A stretch of 64,000 bases of DNA from Hymenopellis radicata (GCA_015501595.1 JADNRX010000097.1:94627-158626); one strand, 5' to 3'. Shown: positions 11,939 to 24,356, counted from the first letter of the stretch. Program-made: numbers and translations. Notes: generated from the letters alone by a model not told the origin.

Positions 11939-12727
11939 ATGCCTACGCATGCAGATATTCTCCCGCTTTACGACGCTAGTCTGATAGCACCGGTACTGCA
12001 AGTGGATCTGTATGATACAGCTGACTTCGTGAACCCTCGACAAACTTTCAACGAAAAGGATTCCCAAATGTCACGAGTGGCCAAGCGCTACGGGAGATCG
12101 AAATGCGCCACCTTTGAACTTTGTTCGGTTCTGCTTGGAATGGTGGCGGTTTGTTTAAACTACCAGCTGCCTGTCACATCGGCCATTACCTCTCATATTG
12201 GCCCGCATAACCTCCACCGACAAGAAACGACAGTTATGCGAACCCGTCCGGTTCCCAGAAACGTCCTCGATCTGGAACTTGAGGATGAAGATGTCGATGC
12301 ATTGATCATGACCCTCTATGATTCCGTCGGCTATATCGCACCTCACTTCAGAAAGCAAGGCACTTCAGATACTGCGCGCTTTTGGATCGACGCCTTCTTC
12401 TTTCGTGCTACAGCCATGATTCCGCCTTCCCAGCGCGTGATCTCATCTACCGCGCAGGTGAAGCTGTTCAATAACAACTGTCAAAAGGTAACTGCTGATG
12501 TGGTGAATGCGGATGTCGTTAGACGCGAAGGACATACAGAGAGAAGCTTTTGCTTATTTTCGTTGCGGAGATCTTGCTTGTGCAGATGTTCTCCCGCTGC
12601 TTTACGATGCAAGTTTGATACTGTTTGCCTGATAATGATTGGCGCCTTCCAGTTACTGCTTCATCGAGTCCTACGTGTAGATATTCTCCCGCTTTACGGC
12701 GCCAATCAGATAGAACCGGTTTCTTGA
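11939..12727 (+). CDS. Uncharacterised 262-residue ORF with internal DNA repeats
   Basis: An uninterrupted frame of 262 codons. Its middle (DTARFWIDAFFFRATAMIPP, with the acidic LELEDEDVDAL before it) looks like a protein domain; its two ends do not. The ends include repeated text: ADILPLYDASLIAPV near the start and VDILPLYGANQIEPV at the C-terminus, from imperfect DNA repeats at 11951, 12582 and 12676. The reading may join a true exon with repeat DNA. No family recognised. Confidence 0.3.
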   Translation: MPTHADILPLYDASLIAPVLQVDLYDTADFVNPRQTFNEKDSQMSRVAKRYGRSKCATFELCSVLLGMVAVCLNYQLPVTSAITSHIGPHNLHRQETTVMRTRPVPRNVLDLELEDEDVDALIMTLYDSVGYIAPHFRKQGTSDTARFWIDAFFFRATAMIPPSQRVISSTAQVKLFNNNCQKVTADVVNADVVRREGHTERSFCLFSLRRSCLCRCSPAALRCKFDTVCLIMIGAFQLLLHRVLRVDILPLYGANQIEPVS

Positions 12728-12806
12728 AAGGAGATGGGCCGGACGCATGACATGGCGTTAAGTCGCGTTACGCGTAGAATACATCAACTGACCTAAATCC
12801 CGTCCT

Positions 12807-13292
12807 TTAAGGCTCGTATGGTCTGACCACCGGCACTCGCGCAAGGGTCAAGGCATCGTAAAACACAACGCCAGCAACTGGAATGATCATCAAAATGGCG
12901 TACGGCGAATCCAGAAGAAGACCAAATAGACAGGCCGTGGAAATCGTAAGAGATAAGAGGCCGTAATAGCGTAGCACTGAACATAGACTGAGTTTGATAT
13001 CAAGATGTTGCGATGAGGCGAATTCGCGGGCACGCTGGCCGAGTCAGGCGTGTAATGATTGGGATGATGCTGCGTTTCCAGTCACAATTGCGACGGAAAG
13101 ATGAAAGGCAAGGGCCAGGCACCCGAAAACGCGGACAATCACGTAGAGGGTGTGGTTTAGAGAGCTCAGCGCAGAGACATCTTCGCAGAGGTCTCGTCCT
13201 AGAGAAAGGACCGCCACACTGACTAATGCCAGAAACGTTACCTGCATAAGCTTAACACTAACACGTATCGGAACGAGGAAAACGACTGACAA
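12807..13292 (-). CDS. Membrane protein fragment, uncharacterised
   Basis: The minus strand reads hydrophobic segments: KLMQVTFLALVSVAVLSLGR, then LNHTLYVIVRVFGCLALAFH, and in a downstream exon LLSLTISTACLFGLLLDSPY and AILMIIPVAGVVFYDALTLA, ending VPVVRPYEP at a TAA (12807-12809). At least four membrane spans are plausible. The join between the two parts (near 12985-13040) was not resolved and upstream exons may exist. A fungal multi-pass membrane protein of unknown role is the best call. Confidence 0.4.
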
Positions 13293-13425
13293 TGATCACA
13301 AGAGGTGAAAAATCGCCGAAAACATGATTACTTATCAAGTGGAGCGATGGTATTCATCGTATTATACCTGCTGCCGTCATTGGGGCTCAGAACAGTAACC
13401 GGGACTGTCGTTGGGGGAGGTTGAA

Positions 13426-14120
13426 CTATGATTGTTGGCGGAGGGGACCTTCGAGTACTGAGATGAGTCCATGATGGCTCGTGTGATCAATCGGTTGTTT
13501 ACCTTGACCTCCGGCGTTCCACAGGTGGCGACTTACTAGAACGCAACCTTCGACCTCGGGCGATGGCGATCGACTACCTGTGAATCGCGGAGGCGTGCGA
13601 GAGCGCGACCGGGACGAACTGTGTCGTCGATATTGGGGGCCCGCGCAGAGATCTTCAAAGACAACACCAGGGCGCGCGCCGGGCGCCGGGTTCCAGGAAT
13701 CAACTCTATTCACTAGAAGCAGGTCCGGCTTCGACTTGACTCGACCGAACGTCCTCTTTCTTGAACGATGATTGAGCTGACAGTTACTAGACAACGCGTT
13801 GTAAGGCATTATTCACCGCTAGAGGTTTCCGTGTGACGTTCTCCTTGCTCGTCTACTGCTTCGTTTTGCGATGACTTGCTGGATGCCACTGAGAAAGGAT
13901 CAACCTCAGAAGGCGCTACAGTGGCAGATACCTGGTTTAAATCGGGTCTGCCCTTGGATGGTGTACGCGTAGTCATGGTTGAAGTTACGTTCCAGGCCCT
14001 AATGTCAGGGATGCTTAACATATGTGAGTACAGTCGAGGGCAGCGCTTGTCAAGCGCTTTTGTTGTCCGCATGTCATCTCTCAGCAGCCAAGGTGTAGCA
14101 GCATGATCACAAAGCTTCAC
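13426..14120 (-). other. Possible Ser/Arg-rich coding region
   Basis: Two minus-strand ORFs (14120-13809 and 13809-13426) abut. The second contains SSSRSRSRTPPRFTGSRSPS, an RS-type low-complexity tract. No RNA-binding or other domain is visible, and the frames have not been joined by clear splice sites. It may be the N-terminal side of the membrane gene at 12807-13292 or unrelated. Confidence 0.2.
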
Positions 14121-17100
14121 AAGCTAAGTGTCAGAATAGATGCCAGAGTGTATAGGACGCTCAATCGATTAGGTTCACACCATACGACCGCAGTATAGGT
14201 TCTCCGGTGACAGATTACTTGCGTACTACATTGTGTGAGACATCGCAAATCCCATCACGTTCTTCACGGTCAGTCAGGATTGTCGGCCTGTGTCTTTAGC
14301 CTTCAAAAATACAATGGGAGCGACTGATTTAGCTCACAGGCTCAATTTAACCGTGTCCTAGCTGTCAATGACAGTTACTAATAGTACGCTTGTGAAGCAT
14401 AGAAGTTGCGACGGACATAGAGAAATTACTCCATGTGCACATGTAGATCAGAAAAGACATACTTGACAAGCTGTCTCGTGAATGTCCGTCGTTACCGGGT
14501 TACAGATGAGCAACTCACATAAGGAACAGAGTATCTCGCCTATACGTCTTTCCAACCAAGGAGAGCAAAAGGAGAGGCTCTCAAACGATCAAACACGTTG
14601 GATCGCGGTATTCCTTACGGGTCGTTATCCTATCGTGTCGAGAACTCTCCGGTGAGACGAAGCTGTGCGCAGTTGCTCGCGTGTTAATAAGCACTATAAG
14701 CCATTCGTGGCATACATAACATAGGAAGATATCGCTGCCATGAATGAGCTCGGATCCAATGAATCTCGAGTTGCCGGCATCCGATCCATTGCAGTACGGC
14801 AGGATGGGAGCTGAGTACTGAGTGTTCGACTCCTTTGACAGGTACTATAGAAAGAAAAGCAGTGAGAACAGGTGACCCTTAACGATAGACACTGCCAACC
14901 TAAAGTAGAGTCGGATTCGCATTTGACTATCAATCGTCGAATGAGCGTCGGTGAAGTGCTATTCCGAGCATATGCACGCCTTAACAACATGTCCAGTGTC
15001 GAAATGGAAGACACGGAAGATGTAATATAGCTTGACAGAATAGTTGAAGATCGCGTCCTTGCATCCGGCGGCGAGAATACCGTCAAGTGGGGATATGTTC
15101 ATAAAGATGTCCGCTACCTTGCCGAACTCGCGCACGGAACCATGTCCCGACTGCTAATGGAAGTTCCATCATCACCGTCGATAGGGTTTTCCAATCCAAC
15201 GTGAATATCCTCGGCGTTTCGTGTCATTTAGATGTTGGAGCACAACTCCTCTCGTACCCTCTAGTGGCAAGAAGTCGCTGCGCTCTAGATTCAACCTGGA
15301 AACACGCAGTATTAGTCAACCTATGCGTGGATCCGGAACTCAAGCGCTCAAGCTCGAAGGATCGCTACCCTCTGATCACACGACGATAGAATCGCGTGGA
15401 GCGAGCCCGTTACCGTGCAGCATATCACGGTTTTGGAAGTCGAACAACCGGCATATCGAGAAAGGCAACGTCAACGTTGAACGGGCTTTTCAAGAACCCA
15501 TCAAGTTCGGTGGCGGCGATCAGATAAGTAAGGCATTGAATCCATATGCGCGAAGCACAAGCGGTAGGGCTCGGTCGGGGCGTGTCCTTCTAATTGTAGT
15601 ATGCAATATCCTTCACTGCGAGAACTCAGTCAGACAGGAGCTACATAACAGCATGAAAATTGCAAGAAGCCATACCACATCGCGGGATCTTCCCTTATTC
15701 TGTCGCGTAATGGGAGCCGAGGAGAGAAAGTTGTTGGTTTCTGTGGTATGTTGTTGCGACTTGTTGACGAGGTTTCAAACACCGAATTCAAAGCCCGAAT
15801 ATGGCCATGACCTCCTGCACTATGTGCCAACAATTGACATCTACTGGCACACTGAAAACCCCTCGAAAGACTAGGGAGATCAAAAATAACGCAGTCGCGA
15901 CCCAGAGAACGTTCGCCGAATGTCGGAGTGGCGCACCATTCAATGTCAATCATTTTTGAAAGCGCTGCAACCATTTTTGCATTTGATTGGGTACGTACGT
16001 CTGTGAGAGTGTTCAGTTTACCTCACGTCCCACAGAAAGATACCGAGTTCTCAGTGGTGCCACTTGTCAGGCGACTGTGGCATGTCTGGTATTCAGAGTG
16101 CTGTAATAACTTCGAGGGTCAGCGCGCTAACGGCGACTATATGGGAACTTACTGCGGCTCAGAAGACTTAGCAAGACAACATATATTGTCTTCTGTTTCC
16201 ACCCTCATTGATATGCAATCGCTAAGCAATTTAACCAAGTACCCCATGAAAGGCAGGGGAAATGGAAGGAGGATTTGCCACGTGTGTGCCGCCGGCCAAC
16301 CGCCGGCAACTAGACATGTTCGACTTCAACGTTAAGGTTACAACGGTTCTGTCGCTTCTATCGTTGCTTGGATTGGCATTTCGATACAGCTTACGACACG
16401 GCGGCGTACCAGCATGGGTAAGTGCCAATCCACTTGAAGACTCCAAGGCCCAGGTCCATTTCATTGCAACTGTTGACGCTTCGACGACTTCGATTTGCAC
16501 GAGTCTGCAGCATGGCAGATTTGCGGGAGCAGAAAGGCTTTCCTTGGATCTACCGGTCCAGATTCGCAGACGAGCCTTTCTTGAGAATCGCACTGGGTTA
16601 TTCGACCGCGGACTAGCTAAGGATAACTACGACGAGCGTGCAGGTTCCTAACTGGATCTAAACCTCTTTAGTGCGTCCCAGCTGCACTCAGACATCTGGA
16701 TTCAGCTGGATTCTTGGGAAAACCGTTACCCTGTTGGGCATGCGTGCTCAAGCGCTCACCCGTCGGCGTTAGAAATCGATGACTATTCAAAGCCGCAAGA
16801 CCCCATGTGCTGACATGCATACCTCACTGTGATAATTCTGACCTGGAAATGACAAGCCGACATTTCTCGCCAATCCCATCGGTCGGCCTCGCGCCCGGGC
16901 TGTTCATTTTGTTATGGAAGAACCTTGCAGTACATACCCGGCTGGTCTAAATCCAAATCCCCCTCTTGTAGGTTGTTCTCCCGCTGGACATCGATTTCCG
17001 ACGGCTAGCATTCCGGAGGCTGAGATCGCGCATTGATGACTCTATCCCGCAGTGTGATCATCAATACACTGGTAGCCATCCCTCAATACAGGTATTCCAG

Positions 17101-17600
17101 TAAAAGCTAAAGTGAAGAGTCGAACTAATCGTAGCCATCTCCAACGTTGCAGCCACACCCAGTCCGCGGGAATGAGCGTGGCGCAGGGAGCTGATCGAGG
17201 TTCGTATATGGAGCTGATTTACTTCGAGCCATCAATTATTTCTTCCGGATCCTCGCGGGTCCCGTTTATCCGTCGTGGTACTCTGCGCTCGGATTCGCGC
17301 CCGAGCCTGGAACTTTAAAGATGGCCGACTGGGAAGATTTACACGGCGCGGTAAAGAAGGGATTATGCAGCAGGCAGGATCAACCTGGAAATGCGTGTTC
17401 CCGGCATGGCGTCGAAGAAACTGAATGGGGCAGGGCCTCGGGTTCAGCGGATCCGATGGGCATCGAAGACCATCGAAACAGAGCAAATCCGGTGGATGGG
17501 GTTATATGCCCAAAGATCTATCTCCAACTGCTCGCGCGTTGCTGCTGTTCGCGCTTGACAATCATCGAGGCACGGTGACGTCGATCCTCCCACCCGGCCA
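14121..17600. other. Long gene-poor stretch
   Basis: No frame here shows motifs or consistent splice-linked coding text. The largest ORFs (15221-15874 plus, 217 codons; 14694-15086 minus; 16262-16651 plus) have irregular composition. I see no tRNA-like fold and no long repeats. It could contain decayed copies of genes too diverged to recognise by eye. Confidence 0.45.
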
Positions 17601-17620
17601 TCTAGGGTTTTGCCGGCGCA

Positions 17621-17627
17621 TATATAT
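17621..17627 (+). promoter_or_regulatory. Candidate TATA element of the C2H2 gene
   Basis: GCATATATATGCC lies about 40 bp upstream of the ATG at 17666. The distance is short for TATA plus a 5' UTR, so its role is tentative. Confidence 0.35.
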
Positions 17628-17665
17628 GCCATCCACAGCCGCGATCCACGCAGCTCTCACCAACC

Positions 17666-18454
17666 ATGGCTACTGTTTTCTCTCTCCCTAGCATCCAAGA
17701 AATGTTCCCTGGTATGTCTCTCTCTCTTTACTTTTGCTTATCTGGATGCTCATGACCACCAAGAACACCTACTGCGCGTCTCTCCAGAGGCGCGCGTGCG
17801 GGGTAGTGCACCACCCACCTATCTACAGCTCGAGTGCAGCTACAACGTCCTGCGGTCTGACCCGTCTGCATCCACGTTGACGCCCATCTCTGCCGTTGAT
17901 AACGATGCCAAGCCCTCCAGCGACGGATCTGAAGGCAGCGACGGTGAAGACGATATCGGCTCTAAGAAGCACCTGTGCACGACGTGCAACAAGCGCTTCA
18001 ACCGTCCCAGTAGCCTGAGAATCCACATTAACACCCATACTGGTGCCACCCGTAAGTTCTTTCTTCTTCTACCGCCTAGGCCCTGTCTGACTTCTGGTGG
18101 CTAGCTTTCCGTTGTCCTTTCCCTGGCTGTGGTCGCGAGTTCAATGTGAACAGTAATATGCGACGCCACTACAGGAATCATTCTACATCTGGAACAGCCG
18201 GCCAGGCGGAAGAAGACGTTGGTCCTCTCCCCCCCTCCTCTTCCTCGCCTGCCCCCTACCCCACTTCCCGTCAGAGTCGTGATCGTGCATCTCGTCACGC
18301 ACAGCACTACACATCATCTCCTCCTCCGTCATCCCCGCATAGTCCATCTTCGTCAAGCCGTTCATTCCATGAACCGTACAAACCGCGGGTGTTTGATCAC
18401 CAGCCGCCTCGTCCTCGCACCCGAGAGAGCGACTTACGCACCCGCATGCCGTGA
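17666..18454 (+). CDS. C2H2 zinc-finger protein (two fingers)
   Basis: Predicted DNA-binding nuclear protein of 227 residues in three exons: 17666-17711, 17764-18051, 18105-18454. The introns are 52 and 53 nt with GTATGT and GTAAGT donors, and the frame holds across both. Finger 1 is HLCTTCNKRFNRPSSLRIHI with two further residues to NTH (Cx2Cx12Hx3H). Finger 2 reads FRCPFPGCGREFNVNSNMRR, then HYRNH (Cx4Cx12Hx3H). An acidic linker (DGSEGSDGEDDIGSKK) precedes the fingers; the C-terminal tail is Ser/Pro-rich and ends RTRMP. The start ATG sits in CAACCATGG, a good context, with TATATAT at 17621-17627 as a candidate core promoter. Target genes are unknown. Confidence 0.9.
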
Positions 18455-18459
18455 TAGAA

Positions 18460-20420
18460 CTCTGTGACGTCTAGTATGATTCTCCGTTTCGCTGTATCGA
18501 TATCAATAAACCATCATACAAGCCTGTGTACATTACTGCCTGCCCGGGCATTATATCATTCTTGATTCTCATCTAACCGCCCACTGACAGCGCCCAAAAG
18601 TGCCCACGGCTTCAACGTTAAACCGCTTCTACGTCCGATTGGTTCTCTTGTGTGATGACGCTAGTAGCGAATGACCGACCAATTTATCGTGGGTATCGAA
18701 CCCGTTTCATGGCGCCCAACATCCTCCGCGCTCAGAGGGAAGTAGAATGTATTCGTTCTGGAATCCTGTCAGTTCGCATCAGTCAACTCGCCCAAGATTA
18801 CTCTATCTGATGATCAAGGAACGTCCCATGAAGATCCGTGGCGCGCCTGGTCTGGTGTAGCACGGTTAGACGGCCTCACGAGTTCGACGACGCGGGACTG
18901 TGATAATTGAATCAGTTCGTTGTCACCCAAGGCGCAGATCTTCACGAGGAAATCATGATGTCGTGGTTGATCTCCCACGATTTGTCAAGCCTTGCGTGGG
19001 TGAAGGGTCAGAAGCGATCAGCGTTCCTTCATCAGCTTAACTGAGACTCAATTGATGCCACTACGCTCACAAGGAGTTCGAGCCACTATTGTGTTATCCA
19101 ACTTGAACGCGTCCGATTGGATACCAGGCATCTAATAATGTCTGTAACTCGTCCAAGACATCACGGAGACAAGATCGGATGCATTCACTCACATTCAGAA
19201 CGATTCGTGCTACAAGCTCAAGTCCGTATAGCCGTAAGCCTGAGCCAGGTTCGAGTTGACAGTGTATCTACCGGGGTGAAGACCTCTTACTACTCAGAGT
19301 CGCAGCCCGAGACTGCGTGCGTAGGGTTGTGAGCATTCAATTCCATCGAGTGAAAGTATACGTACTTGACTCCAGTCCAGTTGAATAAGTCCCAACACGT
19401 CTTGGAATTCAAATGATGGTTCTGATACGGCGACTGTGGCACCAGCAGCACTTGGAAATCTGCACTCCATCTGATTGTAGAGACAGGAATAGTCTCAGCG
19501 CGGTGGGAACAAGTAGACTGATTTATGGAAGAGCCTGAGCAACAGCTGCTTTGAGTTAGGCTTCATCAGGAGGATTGTAAAGAGTCCTCGGAAATACTTG
19601 TGTCGCCGCCATCCCCATGACTTTCTTTACCCACCGTAATGTTAGAGTTCAGGAAGCTTGATGGCCTGATAGAACACAGTGGCGCAATTAAACTGCTTTG
19701 CGTGTTTCCTGCACCCCGAAAGATGTTAGTGCGAGATTCTTGGGGTTCAAGGAGAGGTCATATCCCGATAAAGGTAAGCGATGATCGCCTTTCAGCCCGC
19801 GAATTCAATACTGTGCGTAGAGGGCATCACCTTGAAGTCCGTAACGCGGTAAACATAGAATCGACACTCTAGATGAGCCTCTGTTACTATATCATATATA
19901 ATTCGGGTTTCTATGGCACTGGCAGAACTTAGTCCACAGCAGGCTCCAAGCGTTTATGGGCAGCTTACTGGCTTTGACATTAGACGGGCGTTGCAGTATC
20001 CAGGAATCGTCTTGTAGACTGCGGGTGTCGCCTGGGACACGGAGTCATCAGAAAGAGTATTAAATCGACCAGTGGAGTCAACGTACTCTATAAGGAAAAG
20101 CAAGAAACGCCAGAGGCATCTACCCCGTCACTCACAACTGATAGCGAGGCCTACAAGTGGCATTCTTTAAGTTTGGGGGGCGCCTTGACTCGGCCTAGTC
20201 GGGCTGTTAGATTTCTGTCATAAACAGTACTGAAGGTAGTGAGGACGAAGGCGAACGTTTCTCTCGGATTCTGATCCAGAGGAGAGGTTATTGCGGGAGG
20301 GTAGAAAGGTAGGAGCGAAACGCTGGTATGCTCAAGAAAACACGCGACGACACCGATCGGGCTCTCTGAATGACACCATACGCGTAGAGAAAACAAGTCT
20401 TCAGTAACAATTAAAAATGA
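18460..20420. other. Gene-poor stretch
   Basis: Nothing with protein-like composition longer than about 80 codons. The region holds the 3' ends of the convergent zinc-finger and methyltransferase genes and otherwise appears empty. Confidence 0.45.
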
Positions 20421-20426
20421 GCCGTA

Positions 20427-21376
20427 TCATTTACACGCGTACGCTTTTGTCCAGCTCAGCCCAATTCCTGGGCATTCATCCCACTCCTTTCGCATCGCAT
20501 CAACAAGCGCATCGTACTCCGCTTCATCCGCGACAAGACCGAGACTCAGCACAGGCCCTCTGAAGGCCGAGAAGACGCGGATGATGAAATCTGCATGAAC
20601 AAGTCCATCTTCTCCACCCCATTTACCCAGCGGAAACGAGCGCGTCTCGCTCCAGACGTTCTCAAATCCCGCATCGCGCAGCATGCCGGGTAACAACTTG
20701 GCGATGTCACTGTGCAAGTTCCTCGCCGCGTGCAGCTTCCTGAGAACCTTGTGATGAGCTTCAGTAGCAGGACCGATATTGTCGAGCCATGGGTAGACTT
20801 CGACGAATTGAACGTAGCCGCCTGGAACAAGCACTCTGTGAATCTCGCGCAATGCGGTTTTCCACTGTTCTTCCGCAAATGCTGTCATTAGGAGACGCTG
20901 GTTGATCAGGTCGAACTGGTTGCTCCATTCCAAAGGCAAGTCGAGGACCGATTGGACGGAAAAGGAAACATTCTTTAAGGTAACCGTCGGGAAGAGACGG
21001 TCTTGAATGTCGATGCCGATGAAGTCCGCATTAGGGACTTCATTGTACACTTCGCTTATCCAGGCTCCTACATCAACAATCATGAGAGGAATCCACCACA
21101 CGATAGTACCTTTTCCTTACCAGTGCCTGTAGCGGAATCGAGAATTTTGAGATCATTTCTGGGTCCAACAATCGGAGCAAAGATATTATGACGATCACAC
21201 AATTTCCTGGTCAGGTACGTGTGTTGGAGATCAAGTCTACGAATAGATGAGTTAGATCAAGCCAACAGACGATTGAACGAGCACCTTTCCCGTTCAGCGT
21301 CATCGGATGGTAGCAGGTATTTGACGCCTGGGGCAGGGTTGTACCATCGCTCGCTGGCGCGTGTGTGTGGTGCCAT
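20427..21376 (-). CDS. SAM-dependent methyltransferase (class I, UbiE/LaeA-like)
   Basis: A 282-residue Rossmann-fold methyltransferase in three exons: 21285-21376, 21121-21236, 20427-21067. Introns are 48 and 53 nt and the total length is a multiple of three. Motif I is LKILDSATGTGAWISEVY, formed exactly across intron 2. The acidic end of strand 2 is FIGIDIQDRLFP. Motif II/III is QFDLINQRLLMTAF, followed by the post-motif LREIHRVLVPGGYVQFVEVY. The N-terminus (SERWYNPAPGVKYLLPSDDA) and LQHTYLTRKLC helix are typical of fungal small-molecule methyltransferases that also include LaeA-like regulators. The substrate is unknown. No biosynthetic core gene lies beside it, so a role in secondary metabolism is not supported here. 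Confidence 0.92.
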
Positions 21377-21747
21377 AAAACTGAGAGGGTGTGATTTGTC
21401 GCTTGACTCTTCAACCTACGGAGACCCACCGCCTTTATTGCGAACGGAATACTCTGGAGCCTGGCAGGCACACGAATAGGACTAGAAACTTCCGTCCAGG
21501 TGACGAACACCGCACGCGGTAGTCGCGGTCGGCGTTCCCTTAATCCGAAAAATATGTATGGCAAACAATGGCGAAGCTTCGATAACAACGCCCAGGCTCC
21601 GGGGCGTTAATTCCCGAGTTGATAAGACAGACAAGCGCGGAAAAAAGCCTCTGCAGCAGTTGACATTCACAATGTTTAATGTACAATTCTGGGTTTTTGC
21701 TTCAATTCGGCGCCGAAAAGAAGGCGAAGATACTCACCCAGTATTGT

Positions 21748-22035
21748 TTACTTTCCCTGGGTCTTCTGGGCCTGCTGTTCTTCATAATCCGCTCGGTCCG
21801 CATCTTTGAAGGCTTGAATAATCGCCTTTCCTTCCTCGACATCGTCTTGGTCATATGTCTTTAGACCATGGGAAGCCATGAAGCCTGGCCAACCCCTGAG
21901 ACGGTGGTTATCATCTAGAGTCCGTCTACGACGCGTCACGTACCCATATGGCTTGTAATAGGAGTTGGTCGATTTTTCTTGATACCCAGAGCCATTATCG
22001 CTGCTGGATTTGGTATTCGTGCTCTTTGAGGACAT
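21748..22035 (-). CDS. Small conserved-looking protein of unknown function (95 aa)
   Basis: A single frame from ATG 22035: a Ser/Asn/Tyr-rich N-terminus (MSSKSTNTKSSSDNGSGY), then YKPYGYVTRRRRTLDDNHRL, RGWPGFMASHGLKTYDQDDV and a helical EEGKAIIQAFKDADRADYEE. The composition and Trp/Pro/Gly block look like a real short protein, probably soluble. A GTAAAC just before the stop could be a donor, giving a longer C-terminus. No domain recognised. Confidence 0.55.
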   Translation of the reverse strand: MSSKSTNTKSSSDNGSGYQEKSTNSYYKPYGYVTRRRRTLDDNHRLRGWPGFMASHGLKTYDQDDVEEGKAIIQAFKDADRADYEEQQAQKTQGK

Positions 22036-22039
22036 GTTG

Positions 22040-22860
22040 GTTCAATCTGATGTGAGAGTGATGGGATGAAGAAGGTAAGATTCGAATGTTCCCACGCACC
22101 CTGACTTCTAAACCCAAGGCCTCCGCGCGTATAAGTCGCGTATATCGGGAGACGAATGACATCAACTTACGGAAATATCAACGGGTCAAGTGCTCGTAGG
22201 TACATATGTTCGTGAGGATCCGCCACCGCCACCGCCACTCCACCTGTAGCTGTCCGAATTCCCCGAGTGTTTAAGTTCATAGCGCGTTCAACTGGCTACT
22301 TATGCTGTTGTATTAGGCACTCGTTTTCTCACAGACTTGTGCTCGACTAACGCATAAGTATCGGCAATCGCGTTGCGTCGTATATTCAATCGACATCAAC
22401 GATGTATTCAAGTTAGCATCAAAACAATTCGAACAGAGAAATGCTCTATCAAATAGAAGCATCTAGGAAGCGTTATACGACGCGTTAATAGGAACAAAAT
22501 TGAGGAGAGAACTGATCACAGACGCGATACCAATGACCCTCAACTTCGACTTGACTTCGACCTCAGATTTCCATAATGTCAGTTTCGCGGGCGGGAACAC
22601 CGTGACCATAAATTGTGTTGTCACCTTTCCGGCTTTCCTTCTTTGATATTATACTTCCCGTTCGATCTCACTCCTTCGTCTTTTCGTCTACAACCATCTT
22701 TCTTGCACGTGAAACTCTGGTTCTAACATTACTTTGGATGTGATAAATGCCAACCTTTGTCGTCAGTGTGTACAACATGACCGGCGGTCAAAAAATATCA
22801 GAACAATGGACGACTACTTATCCCAATTTGGGTCCATTGTGCTCATGTGCACAGCCCTGA
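22040..22860. other. Intergenic region
   Basis: Divergent side of the 95-aa gene. No coding text or RNA gene was recognised. Confidence 0.4.
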
Positions 22861-22868
22861 TTCTCTCT

Positions 22869-22880
22869 TATATATAAAAG
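22869..22880 (+). promoter_or_regulatory. TATA-like element upstream of the CGACC repeat region
   Basis: TCTTATATATAAAAGGA is a strong TATA consensus. Sequence downstream is C/T-rich, as in fungal 5' leaders (CCACATCACCGTCATCCAC), which would suit a transcript entering the repeat block. No start codon with a long frame follows directly. Confidence 0.4.
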
Positions 22881-23039
22881 GACGCGCTGTGTACCCAAAT
22901 GATGATTCTCCATCATTGCTTTCGTCCACATCACCGTCATCCACAGTCTCACTCTCTCATTCTTCCAGGTCCACTTCATCCTCCACAGACGAACACGACG
23001 ACACCTCAAATCTGAGCTTACGCAGGATGACCGACTGAT

Positions 23040-23790
23040 CATCTCGACGCCCCACGACCGGACGACCCACCTGCAAGTCGACCTCTGCGAGCCCCCGATC
23101 CTCAAGCAACGATTCCACAAGCCGACCGACAACACGTTTTCCCGCAAGTCGACCGCCTCTACGCCACAATTTCGACTCTCCATCCCAGAAGCCGACCGAC
23201 GACACGTTCTCCCGCCAGCCGACCGACCAACTCCACGCCACACTTTCGATCCTGCAAGCCGACCGACGACACGCCTCGACCCTCAAGCCACGATTCACAT
23301 TTTCGACTCACAAGCCGACCGACGACACGTTCTCCGATCCTCAGGCCACGATTTACCTTCAATTCCGCAACCCACCGCTCACCGCCTTCCTCAAGCACGA
23401 TTTCTTCGACTTCAATGCTGCTTTCACTACGAGGACCGCGAAGAGCTCCTGCAAGTCGACCGCTGCCCGTCCCGATTGTTAAGCCACGGTCTATCTTCGA
23501 TCCCACAAGACACGTTACTCCCGCAAGTCGACCGACTCTCAATCCCACAAGCCGACCGACGACCCGCTAGACCGACTCTACGCCACAATTTCCACTCTCG
23601 ACTCCGCAAGCCGACCTCGATACGTTCCCCCGCAAGTCGACCACGACACGCCCCGATCTCGCGCCTTCGATTTCACAAGCCGACCGCCTCTACGCCACAC
23701 TTTCAACTCCACAAGCAGACCGACTCCGCCACTCCGATTCTCGATACCGCCAGCCGACCGACGCAAGTCGACCGCTCCCCCGCCTCGCTC
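23040..23790 (+). repeat. Degenerate tandem repeats of a CAAGCCGACCGACGACACG-type unit
   Basis: The core CAAG(C/T)CGACCG recurs at least ten times at irregular 35-60 bp spacing (near 23062, 23115, 23140, 23190, 23258, 23308, 23450, 23523, 23548, 23605, 23680, 23765). It is joined by CACGTTCTCCCGC and CTACGCCACAATTTC. The plus strand is strongly C/A-biased. Several frames on both strands remain open (for example minus 23159-23548, VVGRLAGERVV-like repeats), which is a by-product of the repeat. No retrotransposon gene or LTR pair was found around it. Confidence 0.6.
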
Positions 23791-24356
23791 TGGACGAAAT
23801 TCGCATTCAGAGGCCGACGCGCTTCATGGGCGAACAACCTGTCCCGACTTCTATCATCTATGGACGACCGACTTACAGACGCACCGAATTTTAAGATTCA
23901 AGTCTCTGGATCACGATAAGGTGAGTGGATTCAGTTCCATCGCAATGTTTCTGAGCACTATCGCAGGATACCTCCCAAGTGCGAAGAGGGTGAAGCTGTC
24001 CTTTCGTTCTAGTCAGACTCAGCACTAATCCCCGTTATGTCAAGGTGAAGTTGTCTTCATCAAGTCGTCGGTGGGAACCATTGTTCCTGCCAAATATTGG
24101 TCGCGCCGGTTTGAACAGTGTCAATGGAATCATGGGAGAGAATTGTAAGATAAACGCACACAACCGCCAACAATTCTTGCAGATCTGATGGTGGTGATCA
24201 CCAGCAATATATGTAGATGACAAGGATTGTCGAAACTGGTTTGAACAATGCACAGCTCCGCAATGAAACCGGGCAGTAGAACTTCCGAGACGTAGGAGGA
24301 ATGCAAAGAATGCAGCGTGTATGTGAAATCGTAACATACAAGAATGTCTATAGCGT

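Noticed and set aside
15221..15874. 217-codon plus-strand ORF
   Set aside because: No motif, irregular composition and no splice-linked continuation; in a region without other coding text it is best explained by chance.
23159..23548. Minus-strand ORFs with repeated GRLAGERVVGRL
   Set aside because: They are translations of the CGACC repeat block on the opposite strand; several frames are open at once.
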